Assembly: GCF_000196115.1 (NCBI RefSeq)
Contig: NC_005027.1
Location: 4,836,001-4,900,000, forward strand
Length of the DNA: 64,000 nt
Direction: 5' to 3'
Source: Rhodopirellula baltica SH 1
Lineage (GTDB): Bacteria > Planctomycetota > Planctomycetia > Pirellulales > Pirellulaceae
Below the pieces are notes generated by a model that was not told where the DNA came from, made no database searches, and was given only the letters and a program-made list of their open reading frames with translations. Every line of letters starts with the position of its first letter. Within the stretch, counting starts at the first letter, position 1. This document shows, in pieces, positions 1 through 8,853 of the stretch. The translations under genes were made by a program, and so were the position numbers.

Positions 1-423
1 AATTTGAAACGGATCTGGCTCGAGAGTCTCTTGCGAGTTGCGGTCGGCTCCACCAAGCAAACTGTTTCAATCAACGGGAACACGTCGATCACTGAGTCGG
101 GTGTGACAGACAACTACGCCGGTGGACTTTACGCCCAACGCGATAACTCAGGAACCTTCAGTCGCGACGAGTTCACGATGGTTCCCGAAATCGGATTCAC
201 CCTCGGCGTTCACTTGACGAGTTGCTTAGACGCGACCGTTGGATACTCATTGCTGTACCTACCCAACGTCGTACGACCAGGCGACCAAATTGATCGCGAT
301 GTGGATCCGGACCTGCTAGCTCCACCGGGGATCGTGACGTCTCCTTCCCGGCCCGAATTTCGATTCATCCAAAATGATTATGTGGCTCACGGGTTGAGCT
401 TCGGCGGTCAGTTGCGATTTTAA
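1..423 (+). CDS. BBP7-type outer-membrane beta-barrel protein, C-terminal part (partial)
   Basis: The reading frame is open from the first base, so the gene starts upstream of the window; only about 140 C-terminal residues are present. The fragment has alternating polar and hydrophobic strands, a stretch reading GFTLGVHLTSCLDATVGYS, a proline-rich loop with LPNVVRPGDQIDR, and the final motif LSFGGQLRF ending in phenylalanine. This is how planctomycete BBP7-family barrels end, and a terminal aromatic residue is the usual BAM recognition feature. It is probably a surface barrel in the outer membrane. Identification is from recalled family appearance; the N-terminal part is needed to confirm it. 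Confidence 0.7.
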   Translation, partial: NLKRIWLESLLRVAVGSTKQTVSINGNTSITESGVTDNYAGGLYAQRDNSGTFSRDEFTMVPEIGFTLGVHLTSCLDATVGYSLLYLPNVVRPGDQIDRDVDPDLLAPPGIVTSPSRPEFRFIQNDYVAHGLSFGGQLRF

Positions 424-500
424 CACACCGGATTGTAAAGGCTGGTCGGCTACACTGAATGGAATCCACCACAACGATTTCATATCAGCAGTGATGATCC

Positions 501-3500
501 ATGCCCCACCGGAACGAATCGGTCGCCTTCGTCTCTGCTAGCATCGCAGCCCTCCTGCTGCTCGGAATCTCTGGTTGCAACAAGACAGATCTTCCCGACC
601 AACGGCCAACCGAGCGGTCGCGTCCAACCGCAGCGACCACTGATTCGGAAGCGAATGCCGAAGTCTCAGAAGACATCCATTCAGCCGCCGATTCGCAACC
701 TTCGCTGCAACATGCTCAGCAACTTCTTGCATTGGGAAAATCACCCGAGGCCTTGCGAGAACTTCATTCACTGCTGCTGAAAGACCCCGATCAACTGGAT
801 GTGATCGCGCTGACAGCTCAAACCGAACGATCGCTCGGTAACATGGAATCCGCAATCGCGTTGCTGGACGAATTCGCAGCACGTTTGCCTGAACATGAAC
901 GAACGTTGCTTTCCAATTCGGCGGCGTGGTCAGCCGAAACTGGTAACTACCACGCTGCCATCAAACATTATCAAAGACTATTGAAAGCCGACCCCGCCGA
1001 CGTCATGTCGTTGCGATCAATCGCGGCACTGCAAAACGAAATCGGGCATCGATTCGAAGCGAACGAACACCTTCGTCGTCTGATGCAACTTTCCCCCATG
1101 ACGACGGTCGAATTGCTGTGCTTGGTGAATCCAGGGCAACAGATTCACGACAGCCAACAATCCAGAGCCAAGCCGAGTCAAAAAGCACTCGCGATGGCTT
1201 ATGAACACTTGGATGAAAACCAATTCCAACGTGCACTTGGGACTCTGGAAGACTCACCCAGTTTCATCGCTCGCGTTCCGGCGCTGCTGACGCTGCGAAC
1301 TAGAATTTTGGCCGAGATGGGCCGATTGGACGAAGTGGCCATTGCCTTGGCAGATGCACCCAAACAATGCCAAGCATTTCCCGACTACTGGATTGGAGTG
1401 GGCATCTGGCACCAAACCAATCGCGATTTGGATAATGCCATCCAAGCGTTTCAGAAAGCGGTTGAGCTCGAACCTCTTCACCAAACAGCGCTCCGACGAC
1501 TCGCCACAGCTCTTCAAAGCGATGGTTCCAATCAAGTGGCATCACGAGTGAATGAACGGGCTCAACTAGCAAAGGATCTTTCTGAACTGGCAGCTTCCAC
1601 CGTGAACAGACAAGGCAACGTGGGTCGATCATGCCAAATCTTGTCCCAGCAACTGCAACGAATTGGTTTGCCGTTTCAATCTTTGGCCTGGCAATTCAAT
1701 GCCATCGCCTACACCACGCCGCAGCAAGCTCGGGTGGATCAACATCTCGCTTCGTTGAAACATCTCAAACAGTCTCTCAACTATTCGGAGACGCAACTCG
1801 CACAACGCATCGGATTGCCTCTCGCCAATCCATCCGAAACCGACTGGGATTCGCTGGTCGCATCTCGCGAATTGGCGATCGAACCGAATCGAATTGCCGA
1901 ACAAGAAACCCAGCCTTCGCAACAATCGATTCAACCTCACTTCGAAAGCATCGCCTCTCGAGTTGGCTTGATTTTTCAATATCGCAACGCGTCACCACCT
2001 GTCGAGAAACACTTCCTTTTGCACCAACCGCTTGGATCGGGTCTGGCATGCTTCGACTACGACCTTGATGGAAACACCGACGTCTACGCGGCGCAAGGTG
2101 ATGGTGATGCGATTGAACCTGGAATGTCTCCCAACTACTTAGCTCGTCATCTCGGCGATTCATTCATCGATGTCACCGCTTTCGCGGAAGTGGATGATCG
2201 CGGTTACTCCATGGCGTTGACGACCGGCGATATCAACCAAGACGGATTCGAGGATCTGGTAGTCGGCAACATGCGTCGCAACAGCCTCTTCCTCAATCAA
2301 GGCGACGGTACATTTCGATCCGTCAGTGTCGACAGTAGCTGGGAGGATGGACGTTACACGACGGGTTTGGCGATCGCTGACGTGACGGGTGATTCACTAC
2401 CTGACATCATCGAAATCAACTATGTCGATGACAAACGAATCTTTGATTCAATTCAGTTCGATTCCAATGGCCATCCCATCCGCCTTCCCGGCCCAATGCA
2501 GTTCTCCGCGGCGGAAGACCGAGTGTTCTTAAGTCATCCAGCCGGATCGTTTGAAGGTCAACCAATTCGAGAACTCGCTGCTTCCTCGACCGATGCACAT
2601 CGCGGAATGGGACTGGTCGTCGGTGACTTCGATGCCGATGGCGACAACGAAATGTTCGTCGCGAACGACCAAACCCAAAACCAACTTTGGAACCGAACCT
2701 CAGGCGGACTTCAGGACGACACCGACAAATCACTTCGCCCAAAATTTCAGGACATTGGAATCCTCAGCGGTGTGGCGAACGGAGTAACTGGTCAGCCACT
2801 CGCTAGCATGGGGATTGCGGCAGGCGACTTCGATGGCAACCAGTCACTCGACTTTCATGTCACCAACTTTGACGACGAGTTGTCCAATCTTTATCTGCAA
2901 CAATCTGATCATCTCTATTCAGATGGCGTCTTCGCAACCGGGTTGGACCAGCATTCTCGAACGATGCTTGGCTTCGGAACGCAGACGATTGATTTCGAGA
3001 ATGACGGTGATTGGGACCTCGTCGTTGCCAACGGCGACATCGAGGATCGTCGTCCAACGAAACCCTCGTTCCAAATGCCGACGCAGTTGCTGGTCAACCA
3101 AAACCAACGCTGGGGCTCAACGACTCCGGAAGACTCGACCGGCTATTTTGCTGGTGAACACTTAGCCCGTTCTGTCGCTCGCTTGGACTGGAACCGAGAT
3201 GGCCTGACCGACCTTTTGGTTGGCGATTTGATGGAACCGTTGACGTTGCTCGAAAATCAAACGAACTCCGACCATCGTTGGTTGCAACTCAAACTCATCG
3301 GAACGCAAACAGAACGAGATGCCATTGGTGCCAGAGTGCATTTCCATCTCGATGACACCCAACTCCTGCGCACAGTGCAGACCGGCGACGGCTACATGAG
3401 TCGAAACGAGAATCTCATTTCGATCGGCATTCCTACTAACCAACACTTGCACCGGATTGATATCGTTTGGCCAAGTGGATTGCACCAGTCATTTGACAAC

Positions 3501-3587
3501 GTCGCAACGGAACGACGAGGGTTGATCATCGAAAGCCAACCACAGATACATTGGTTGCATTTTGCACCCCCAATTCCGAATACCTAA
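501..3587 (+). CDS. Lipoprotein with TPR repeats, FG-GAP/VCBS repeats and ASPIC/UnbV domain (CRTAC-like), copy 1
   Basis: The 1028-residue protein begins with a lipoprotein signal: a hydrophobic stretch ending in ISGC with the lipidated Cys at residue 26. Residues ~70-345 are TPR-like helices (for example HYQRLLKADPADVMSL and AIQAFQKAVELEP). From ~510 to ~910 there are calcium-binding FG-GAP/VCBS repeats with D-x-D-x-D-G loops (FDYDLDGNTDVY, GDFDADGDNEMF). The last ~90 residues form an ASPIC/UnbV domain (TERDAIGARV, WPSGLHQSF). The likely role is an envelope-anchored binding or scaffold protein; the ligand is unknown. Two paralogues lie at 5676 and 60072. No clear ribosome site precedes the ATG, but the signal peptide supports this start. 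Confidence 0.85.
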   Translation: MPHRNESVAFVSASIAALLLLGISGCNKTDLPDQRPTERSRPTAATTDSEANAEVSEDIHSAADSQPSLQHAQQLLALGKSPEALRELHSLLLKDPDQLDVIALTAQTERSLGNMESAIALLDEFAARLPEHERTLLSNSAAWSAETGNYHAAIKHYQRLLKADPADVMSLRSIAALQNEIGHRFEANEHLRRLMQLSPMTTVELLCLVNPGQQIHDSQQSRAKPSQKALAMAYEHLDENQFQRALGTLEDSPSFIARVPALLTLRTRILAEMGRLDEVAIALADAPKQCQAFPDYWIGVGIWHQTNRDLDNAIQAFQKAVELEPLHQTALRRLATALQSDGSNQVASRVNERAQLAKDLSELAASTVNRQGNVGRSCQILSQQLQRIGLPFQSLAWQFNAIAYTTPQQARVDQHLASLKHLKQSLNYSETQLAQRIGLPLANPSETDWDSLVASRELAIEPNRIAEQETQPSQQSIQPHFESIASRVGLIFQYRNASPPVEKHFLLHQPLGSGLACFDYDLDGNTDVYAAQGDGDAIEPGMSPNYLARHLGDSFIDVTAFAEVDDRGYSMALTTGDINQDGFEDLVVGNMRRNSLFLNQGDGTFRSVSVDSSWEDGRYTTGLAIADVTGDSLPDIIEINYVDDKRIFDSIQFDSNGHPIRLPGPMQFSAAEDRVFLSHPAGSFEGQPIRELAASSTDAHRGMGLVVGDFDADGDNEMFVANDQTQNQLWNRTSGGLQDDTDKSLRPKFQDIGILSGVANGVTGQPLASMGIAAGDFDGNQSLDFHVTNFDDELSNLYLQQSDHLYSDGVFATGLDQHSRTMLGFGTQTIDFENDGDWDLVVANGDIEDRRPTKPSFQMPTQLLVNQNQRWGSTTPEDSTGYFAGEHLARSVARLDWNRDGLTDLLVGDLMEPLTLLENQTNSDHRWLQLKLIGTQTERDAIGARVHFHLDDTQLLRTVQTGDGYMSRNENLISIGIPTNQHLHRIDIVWPSGLHQSFDNVATERRGLIIESQPQIHWLHFAPPIPNT

Positions 3588-3660
3588 CTCTTGCCAGCAT
3601 CTTTCATCAGCGATTAGGCTTGGATGGTGTTGATTCATTCCCCCCACTCTGAGTTTATCT

Positions 3661-3834
3661 ATGAAAGCTACAAAAACCTTTTTCGCGTTGCTCGTGTTCG
3701 CCGGTTCACTTTCGGTAGTCGGGTGTGCTCCCGACGACAGCACCACTCAAATTGAGCCCCCGGCTGAATTCAGCTACGACGACAGCTCTTACGAACAAGA
3801 GATGGACAGCGCGACTGACGCTCAGCAAGAGTAA
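3661..3834 (+). CDS. Small lipoprotein, 57 residues
   Basis: A short frame reading MKATKTFFALLVFAGSLSVV then GC: a lysine-containing start, a hydrophobic stretch and a lipobox ending at Cys22. The mature part is only ~36 residues, acidic and rich in D, E, S and Q, ending DAQQE. It sits 73 bases after the UnbV lipoprotein and is followed within 32 bases by a strong terminator, which supports it as a real, separately ended gene. Small acidic lipoproteins of this type are common near DUF1559 genes in planctomycetes (recalled, not searched). Function unknown; it is probably membrane-anchored. Confidence 0.75.
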   Translation: MKATKTFFALLVFAGSLSVVGCAPDDSTTQIEPPAEFSYDDSSYEQEMDSATDAQQE

Positions 3835-3865
3835 GCAAAAGAAATTCTTTCAGAATTTTCGTCAC

Positions 3866-3896
3866 AACCCAACATTGTTTTGATGTTGGGTTTTTT
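3866..3896 (+). terminator. Rho-independent terminator after the small lipoprotein
   Basis: Perfect 10-base stem AACCCAACAT / ATGTTGGGTT with a 7-base loop, running into a T-tract. It ends the transcript of the small lipoprotein and probably of the UnbV lipoprotein. Confidence 0.9.
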
Positions 3897-4266
3897 CATG
3901 CGCGTTCGCGCAGTTGAAATGGAAATAGATCCCAGTGGACGCATCCACCGGCAAGAGACCCACAGCTCGAAACCGCCGTATTCGTTGACAAAAAGCACAT
4001 TTTCAATGTCTTCCGTCACGGCTTCATAAATCGCATTCCATTCTGTCAGTGCAGATCCACAACCCAAACGGAGCACAGTCGAACACCCCAAAAAAACCAA
4101 CTGCGACCACCGCAGTACCACTGCGCTTCGAATTACGCGGTTCAAACGCCCTTAAGTCTTCCGTACCTTTCGTCCGTAACAGTATGTAGGTGTTGGCATT
4201 CGTTGTTATCAAACCCCAACGCCTGTTTCTCTTTCTTCTTCTCGATATCTATCTTAGGAGTGCGAA
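3897..4266. other. Intergenic leader of the DUF1559 gene
   Basis: About 370 bases lie between the terminator and the DUF1559 start with no convincing coding frame. The stretch presumably carries the promoter and a long untranslated leader. A TTGACA at 3985-3990 is present but has no good -10 partner at the right spacing, so no promoter is called. Confidence 0.5.
4256..4260 (+). promoter_or_regulatory. Ribosome binding site AGGAG
   Basis: AGGAG lies six bases before the ATG at 4267. It is one of the few canonical sites in the window and fixes the start of the DUF1559 protein, in line with high expression. Confidence 0.8.
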
Positions 4267-5496
4267 ATGGTTCGCAATCGAACAAGAGCTTCCGGCTTTA
4301 CGCTCGTTGAGCTGCTGGTGGTTATCGCCATCATTGGTGTTCTCGTTGGGCTGTTGTTGCCCGCCGTCCAAGCTGCCCGCGAAGCAGCCCGCCGGATGCA
4401 ATGCAGCAATAACTTCAAGCAAATTGGATTGGGCATCCACAACTACCACTCGGCCTACAACGCTTTGCCACAGCAAGCAGGCGGCACCTACGTCGACGGT
4501 GACTGGGGCGGATCAGGTCCAGGCCGAACGACCAACCGCTTCCGTCTGAGTTGGCTTCCCGCGTTGCTTCCATTCGTTGAGCAACAAGGTTTGTGGGAGC
4601 AAATCAGCAACCCATACAACTTGGACATGAACGGCAACGCGATTGACCCAGGCTTCCCGCCGATGGGTCCCGCTCCTTGGGGCGGTGCTTACCGTCCTTG
4701 GTTCACTGAAGTGGGAACGTTCCGTTGCCCAAGCGATCCTGGTCGTGGTGCACCAGCGCACGGGCGTACCAACTACGCCGCTTGCATCGGCGACAGCACT
4801 GACTGGGTCAACCACGGTTACATGCGTCACAACAATGGCCAATGGGTGCTGACTCCAAACAATGGTCAAAGCGCAAACGCGACAAACCGTGGCTTCTTCT
4901 ACCACCGTCGTCAATTGAAGTTCCGTGACGTGTTGGACGGTTTGTCCAACACGATCGCCTGCGGGGAGATCGCCACCGACTTGGGTGACAATGCGATCAC
5001 GACCAATGCTCGTTACGGTGTTGGCTGGGGAACGATCCACAATAACCCGGCTCACTGCCGCGACCAAGCTGGTTGGATCGACCCTGCTCGTCCACAGTTC
5101 TGGGATCCCGATGCAGCTGGAACGGGCAGCAATGGCCTTCGTACCGGAAACGCCGACTGGAAACGTGGTTTCCGCTGGATGGATACTCCAATTATCTACA
5201 CGGGATTCAACTGCATCCTGCCACCCAATGCTGAGATCTGCTTCGGCGGTGCTGGTGACTTCGATACCGGTGCTTGCCCACCAAGTAGCCGTCACCAAGG
5301 TGGCGTGCATGTGCTGATGGGTGACGGTGCGGTGAAGTTTGTCACTGATTCAATCGACTCGGGCAACATTCACAATGGTGTTGTGATGCGGGGCCAGACC
5401 GGCAACCGTGCTCCTGGATCTGCCAGCCCCTACGGCTTGTGGGGTGCACTCAGCACACGCGGTATGAAAGAAGTCGTCAACATCGACGACCTCTAG
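4267..5496 (+). CDS. DUF1559 prepilin-like protein with N-terminal methylation motif
   Basis: A 409-residue protein with a type IV pilin/pseudopilin start: a short basic leader, then GFTLVELLVVIAIIGVLVGL, with the processing site before Phe and Glu at mature position 5. This is followed by the family signature AAREAARRMQCSNNFKQIG and HNYHSAYNALP. Near the C-terminus is the H-x9-DG motif (SSRHQGGVHVLMGDGAVKF). DUF1559 proteins are strongly expanded in planctomycetes and are thought to be surface or pseudopilin-like; a precise role is not established. It has its own ribosome site and a strong terminator, so it is probably a single-gene transcript that is highly expressed. Confidence 0.95.
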   Translation: MVRNRTRASGFTLVELLVVIAIIGVLVGLLLPAVQAAREAARRMQCSNNFKQIGLGIHNYHSAYNALPQQAGGTYVDGDWGGSGPGRTTNRFRLSWLPALLPFVEQQGLWEQISNPYNLDMNGNAIDPGFPPMGPAPWGGAYRPWFTEVGTFRCPSDPGRGAPAHGRTNYAACIGDSTDWVNHGYMRHNNGQWVLTPNNGQSANATNRGFFYHRRQLKFRDVLDGLSNTIACGEIATDLGDNAITTNARYGVGWGTIHNNPAHCRDQAGWIDPARPQFWDPDAAGTGSNGLRTGNADWKRGFRWMDTPIIYTGFNCILPPNAEICFGGAGDFDTGACPPSSRHQGGVHVLMGDGAVKFVTDSIDSGNIHNGVVMRGQTGNRAPGSASPYGLWGALSTRGMKEVVNIDDL

Positions 5497-5551
5497 GATC
5501 CGTCGACTGAGTGGGTCAATCCGCTCTGGTTCATTCCTAACGAAAACTGCG

Positions 5552-5588
5552 AACGGGCTCCGAATTTCATTCGGGGCCCGTTTTTTTT
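5552..5588 (+). terminator. Rho-independent terminator after DUF1559 gene
   Basis: A 14-base stem, AACGGGCTCCGAAT / ATTCGGGGCCCGTT with one T-G wobble and a 3-base loop, runs into eight T residues. It is the strongest terminator seen in the window. Confidence 0.93.
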
Positions 5589-5675
5589 CGTTTCGACCTT
5601 TGATTTGAACCTCCGCACCCGGTTCTGCTGTAGTTTCATTCAAGAACATTTCGCAACGCTTTCTTCGACGCCCTC

Positions 5676-8600
5676 ATGAAATCCGGTGGCAGCCTTCTAT
5701 TCGTCCTCGTGCTTCTCTGGTCGGCCGGTTGCCGCCCCAATCCCCAAAGCAGCGACACGCGGTCGCCTACAAACTCCGAGACCAGCAAGACAATTGCAAC
5801 GCCCGACCAACTCTCCGCTGACGGCGAGGCAGTCGACAGCGAAGTGGATGCAGAACGCTTTCGTCGCCGAGTCGTCGGTGCCATCGCCAAACGCGACCTC
5901 CCAACACTGCGTTCCATATCACGTCAGATGATGCTTACGTCAGATGGAGACGCCGAATCCTACGAGACACTTGGGGATGCGTTCAACACTTTGGGGTCAA
6001 GCAAAGACGCCATTGAAATGTTCGATATGGCCATCGGGTCGGCAGATGCACCATCAGCCGACTTATTCGAGAAGACCGGACATGCCTACATGGCTCAAGG
6101 ACGAACATTCGACACGATCGAATTGATGAAGCGATGCGTTCGATTGCACCCTGACGACGCCGGTCGGCGGGTTTCATTGATTGGATTGATGATCAGCCAA
6201 GCTTTGGAACGTGACGCGGTTGTCCACTTGCGGTATCTCATCCAGAGAGGACAAGCGGGCATCTCCGAACTGGTGATCGCCAGCGATTCTTCGCGTCCGC
6301 AAGCCGACGAACAGATGTGCAAGCAAGCGTTGAAGCTCAATCCTTCTGACTTGCGGCCCCAATACGCGATGACTCGGTTTGACGCTTACAACCATCGCTG
6401 GTCAGAGGTCCTCGAACAACTGAAACCGGTAGTCGATCGACATCCCGATTTCGTTCCAGCTTGGGCGTTCCTGACCCGCGCGGCGGTCGAGGAAAATGAC
6501 ATCGAGACCCTCGAGCGAATTACAAATCGGGATTTCGCGGACGAATACGAATCGCACCCCCAGGTTTGGATCGCCCGCGGCGTTTGGGCCGACCAAAACG
6601 GAGACACTTCGCTCGCGGTAGCGTCGTTCGCCGAAGCGGTTCGGCTGGACCCAAATCATCACGAGGCTTTAACCAAACTCACCACCGCATTGGCAGCATC
6701 GGGCGATCTCGAATTGAGCCAAAGAGCGGCCGTCAGAGCCGGACACGTCAACGAGCTTCGAGATGCCATCGATGGTTTCCTCAGTTGGCGTCGCAATTCT
6801 CAAAGACTCGCAGTCGTTGTGGCTGAGAAACTCCAGCAACTCGGACGGCATTGGGAAGCCGTGGTTTGGTTGCGAGCGTCCTTCACGTTGTCGCAAGACC
6901 CCGCCGACAATCTCAAAGAAAAATTCGCGAACGCTCGAGGCAAGCTCACGGGCAAGACGCCATGGCAAACGTTCGATTCGCAGTGGTTACCGCCCAAATC
7001 CGAAACGCGAAAGCAGATGATGGCGGCTGCCACCCGTGGATGGTTCCATCGCTCCTCTGATACCAACGACACGAGCAAACTCGCGTCGGGTGCCCCCAAA
7101 CGTCCGCCACCGACTCGAGCCATCAACGATCGCGGATATCGGTTGATCGATGAGGCAGCCGCCCGCGGCTTGATCCACACGGTTGGTCTGCCACGACCGC
7201 GAACCGAAGATGGCTTGTGGCTCTGGCAATCAGGGCTCGGTGGTGCCGGTGTGCTAGATCTCGACCTGGATGGTTGGCCCGATCTCCATCTGACCGCGTC
7301 AGGCGGGAAGGACGGTGGCGAACCTGGATCTCGCGACAACCAACCCAACACCACCGCTCGAAACCTAGCGGGTCAATTTGTTGATGTCTCCGATGCCAGC
7401 GGACTGGCCGATTCAGGGTTCACTCAGGGCGTTGGCATCGGCGATTTCAACGCGGATGGGTTCCCTGATTGTTTGATCGCGAACATCGGAATCAACACGC
7501 TGTATCGAAACAACGGAGACGGAACCTTCACCAACGTGACTGAGTGGATGTTCGAACATCCTGAAGACGCGATGTCGGCGAACGGAACAGCGAAAACCGC
7601 GATCGGGACCAACCCACGTAACACTTGGACGTCATCCGTTGCAATGGCCGACATTGACCAAGACGGCTTGTCTGATCTGATCGAAATCAACTACTGCGGG
7701 GGCCCAACTCCGTACGAACAACGTTGCCTTGACGAGATCATCAAGAAATATCGATCGTGCCAACCGATCACACTTCCAGCGGAACGTGATCGGGTTCATC
7801 GGAACCGAGGTGTGATCGAGACTTCGTCTCTGTTCGAAGACGAAACGGATCGATGGTTTGCTGGCAGTGACCCCGGTCGCGGTCTCGGGATATTGGTCGG
7901 ACAAATCGATGGCATGGACGGATTGGATCTTTATATTTCAAACGACATGACAGCGAATCATTTTTGGCGTTTTGAAAACGCCACCAAATCGCTCAACGAA
8001 CAAGCCACCATTCGAGGCGTCGCGTTCAATCATCAGTCTGCTGCCGAAGCGTCCATGGGAATCGCGGTAACGGACGCTGATGGCGACCTCGACCTGGATC
8101 TGTTTGTCACCCACTTCACTGATGAATCGAACACGTTTTATGAACAAGTTCGAGCGGGTTTGTTCCAAGACACAACGGATTCGGTCCGCTTGGCTGCACC
8201 CAGCCGTGACATGCTGGGATTTGGAACACAGTTCCTCGATCTAGACGGCGACGCGATCGATGAACTGGTTGTTGCCAATGGTCACATTGATGAATTCAAG
8301 CACAAAGACCTTGAGTACGAGATGCCCGCCCAGCTGTACGCTATCGACAGTGAAAACAAATGGCAGTGGGTTCGCGACTCGGCCATTGGTCCCTACTTTG
8401 AAGAACCAAGAATGGGACGGGCGATGGCGACGCTGGATGCCAACCGAGATCGGCAAACGGACTTGGTGGTCACCGACCTGTTCCGCCCCACCGCGCTGTT
8501 GATCAACCAAACACCTCGTGCGACCAATTCATTGTCAGTGCGTGTCGTCGGCGTTCAATCCGAACGAGATGCCATCGGAACAACTGTATTGGCAACAACC

Positions 8601-8801
8601 AGCAGCGGCGTCCAAATGCGGCAGCGAACGGCCGGATCGGGCTATCAAAGTTCGAATGAACCGATCCTTTCGTTTGCCATTCCGGAAATTGATTCAGAGG
8701 TGACCTTGGAAGTGCGGTGGCCAAGCGGAATCCAGCAGAGCATCACCGTCTCGATGCCTCAGCAAGAACTGCTGTTGATTGAACCGGCCATCGGCGACTG
8801 A
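5676..8801 (+). CDS. Lipoprotein with TPR repeats, FG-GAP/VCBS repeats and ASPIC/UnbV domain, copy 2
   Basis: A 1041-residue paralogue of the gene at 501. Its signal ends LLWSAGC, with Cys19 as the likely lipidation site. TPR-like helices fill ~90-360 (AVASFAEAVRLDPNHHEAL). FG-GAP repeats follow from ~520 (LDLDLDGWPDLHLTASG, GDFNADGFPDCLIANIG, VTDADGDLDLDLFVTHF). The C-terminal ~90 residues are an ASPIC/UnbV domain (SERDAIGTTV, VRWPSGIQQS). It differs from copy 1 mainly in the linker between TPR and propeller parts. It follows the DUF1559 terminator by 87 bases, so it has its own promoter. Likely an anchored periplasmic or surface scaffold; ligand unknown. Confidence 0.85.
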   Translation: MKSGGSLLFVLVLLWSAGCRPNPQSSDTRSPTNSETSKTIATPDQLSADGEAVDSEVDAERFRRRVVGAIAKRDLPTLRSISRQMMLTSDGDAESYETLGDAFNTLGSSKDAIEMFDMAIGSADAPSADLFEKTGHAYMAQGRTFDTIELMKRCVRLHPDDAGRRVSLIGLMISQALERDAVVHLRYLIQRGQAGISELVIASDSSRPQADEQMCKQALKLNPSDLRPQYAMTRFDAYNHRWSEVLEQLKPVVDRHPDFVPAWAFLTRAAVEENDIETLERITNRDFADEYESHPQVWIARGVWADQNGDTSLAVASFAEAVRLDPNHHEALTKLTTALAASGDLELSQRAAVRAGHVNELRDAIDGFLSWRRNSQRLAVVVAEKLQQLGRHWEAVVWLRASFTLSQDPADNLKEKFANARGKLTGKTPWQTFDSQWLPPKSETRKQMMAAATRGWFHRSSDTNDTSKLASGAPKRPPPTRAINDRGYRLIDEAAARGLIHTVGLPRPRTEDGLWLWQSGLGGAGVLDLDLDGWPDLHLTASGGKDGGEPGSRDNQPNTTARNLAGQFVDVSDASGLADSGFTQGVGIGDFNADGFPDCLIANIGINTLYRNNGDGTFTNVTEWMFEHPEDAMSANGTAKTAIGTNPRNTWTSSVAMADIDQDGLSDLIEINYCGGPTPYEQRCLDEIIKKYRSCQPITLPAERDRVHRNRGVIETSSLFEDETDRWFAGSDPGRGLGILVGQIDGMDGLDLYISNDMTANHFWRFENATKSLNEQATIRGVAFNHQSAAEASMGIAVTDADGDLDLDLFVTHFTDESNTFYEQVRAGLFQDTTDSVRLAAPSRDMLGFGTQFLDLDGDAIDELVVANGHIDEFKHKDLEYEMPAQLYAIDSENKWQWVRDSAIGPYFEEPRMGRAMATLDANRDRQTDLVVTDLFRPTALLINQTPRATNSLSVRVVGVQSERDAIGTTVLATTSSGVQMRQRTAGSGYQSSNEPILSFAIPEIDSEVTLEVRWPSGIQQSITVSMPQQELLLIEPAIGD

Positions 8802-8853
8802 TTCAAACTGGCTGATTTCGTGGGCTAGCAAGCCTCGCAAGATCAACAATCCA

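Noticed and set aside
3985-4013. TTGACA as a sigma-70 promoter for the DUF1559 gene
   Set aside because: No acceptable -10 hexamer at 16-18 bases, and it lies more than 250 bases from the start.
3822-4145. 107-codon minus-strand frame with a protein-like stretch (NVLFVNEYGGFELWV)
   Set aside because: It runs through the perfect terminator and into the end of the small lipoprotein, and has no ribosome site. At most it is a gene remnant.
4513-5310. Open frame of 265 codons on the minus strand
   Set aside because: Antisense to the DUF1559 gene, with valine/threonine-rich reversed-codon composition.
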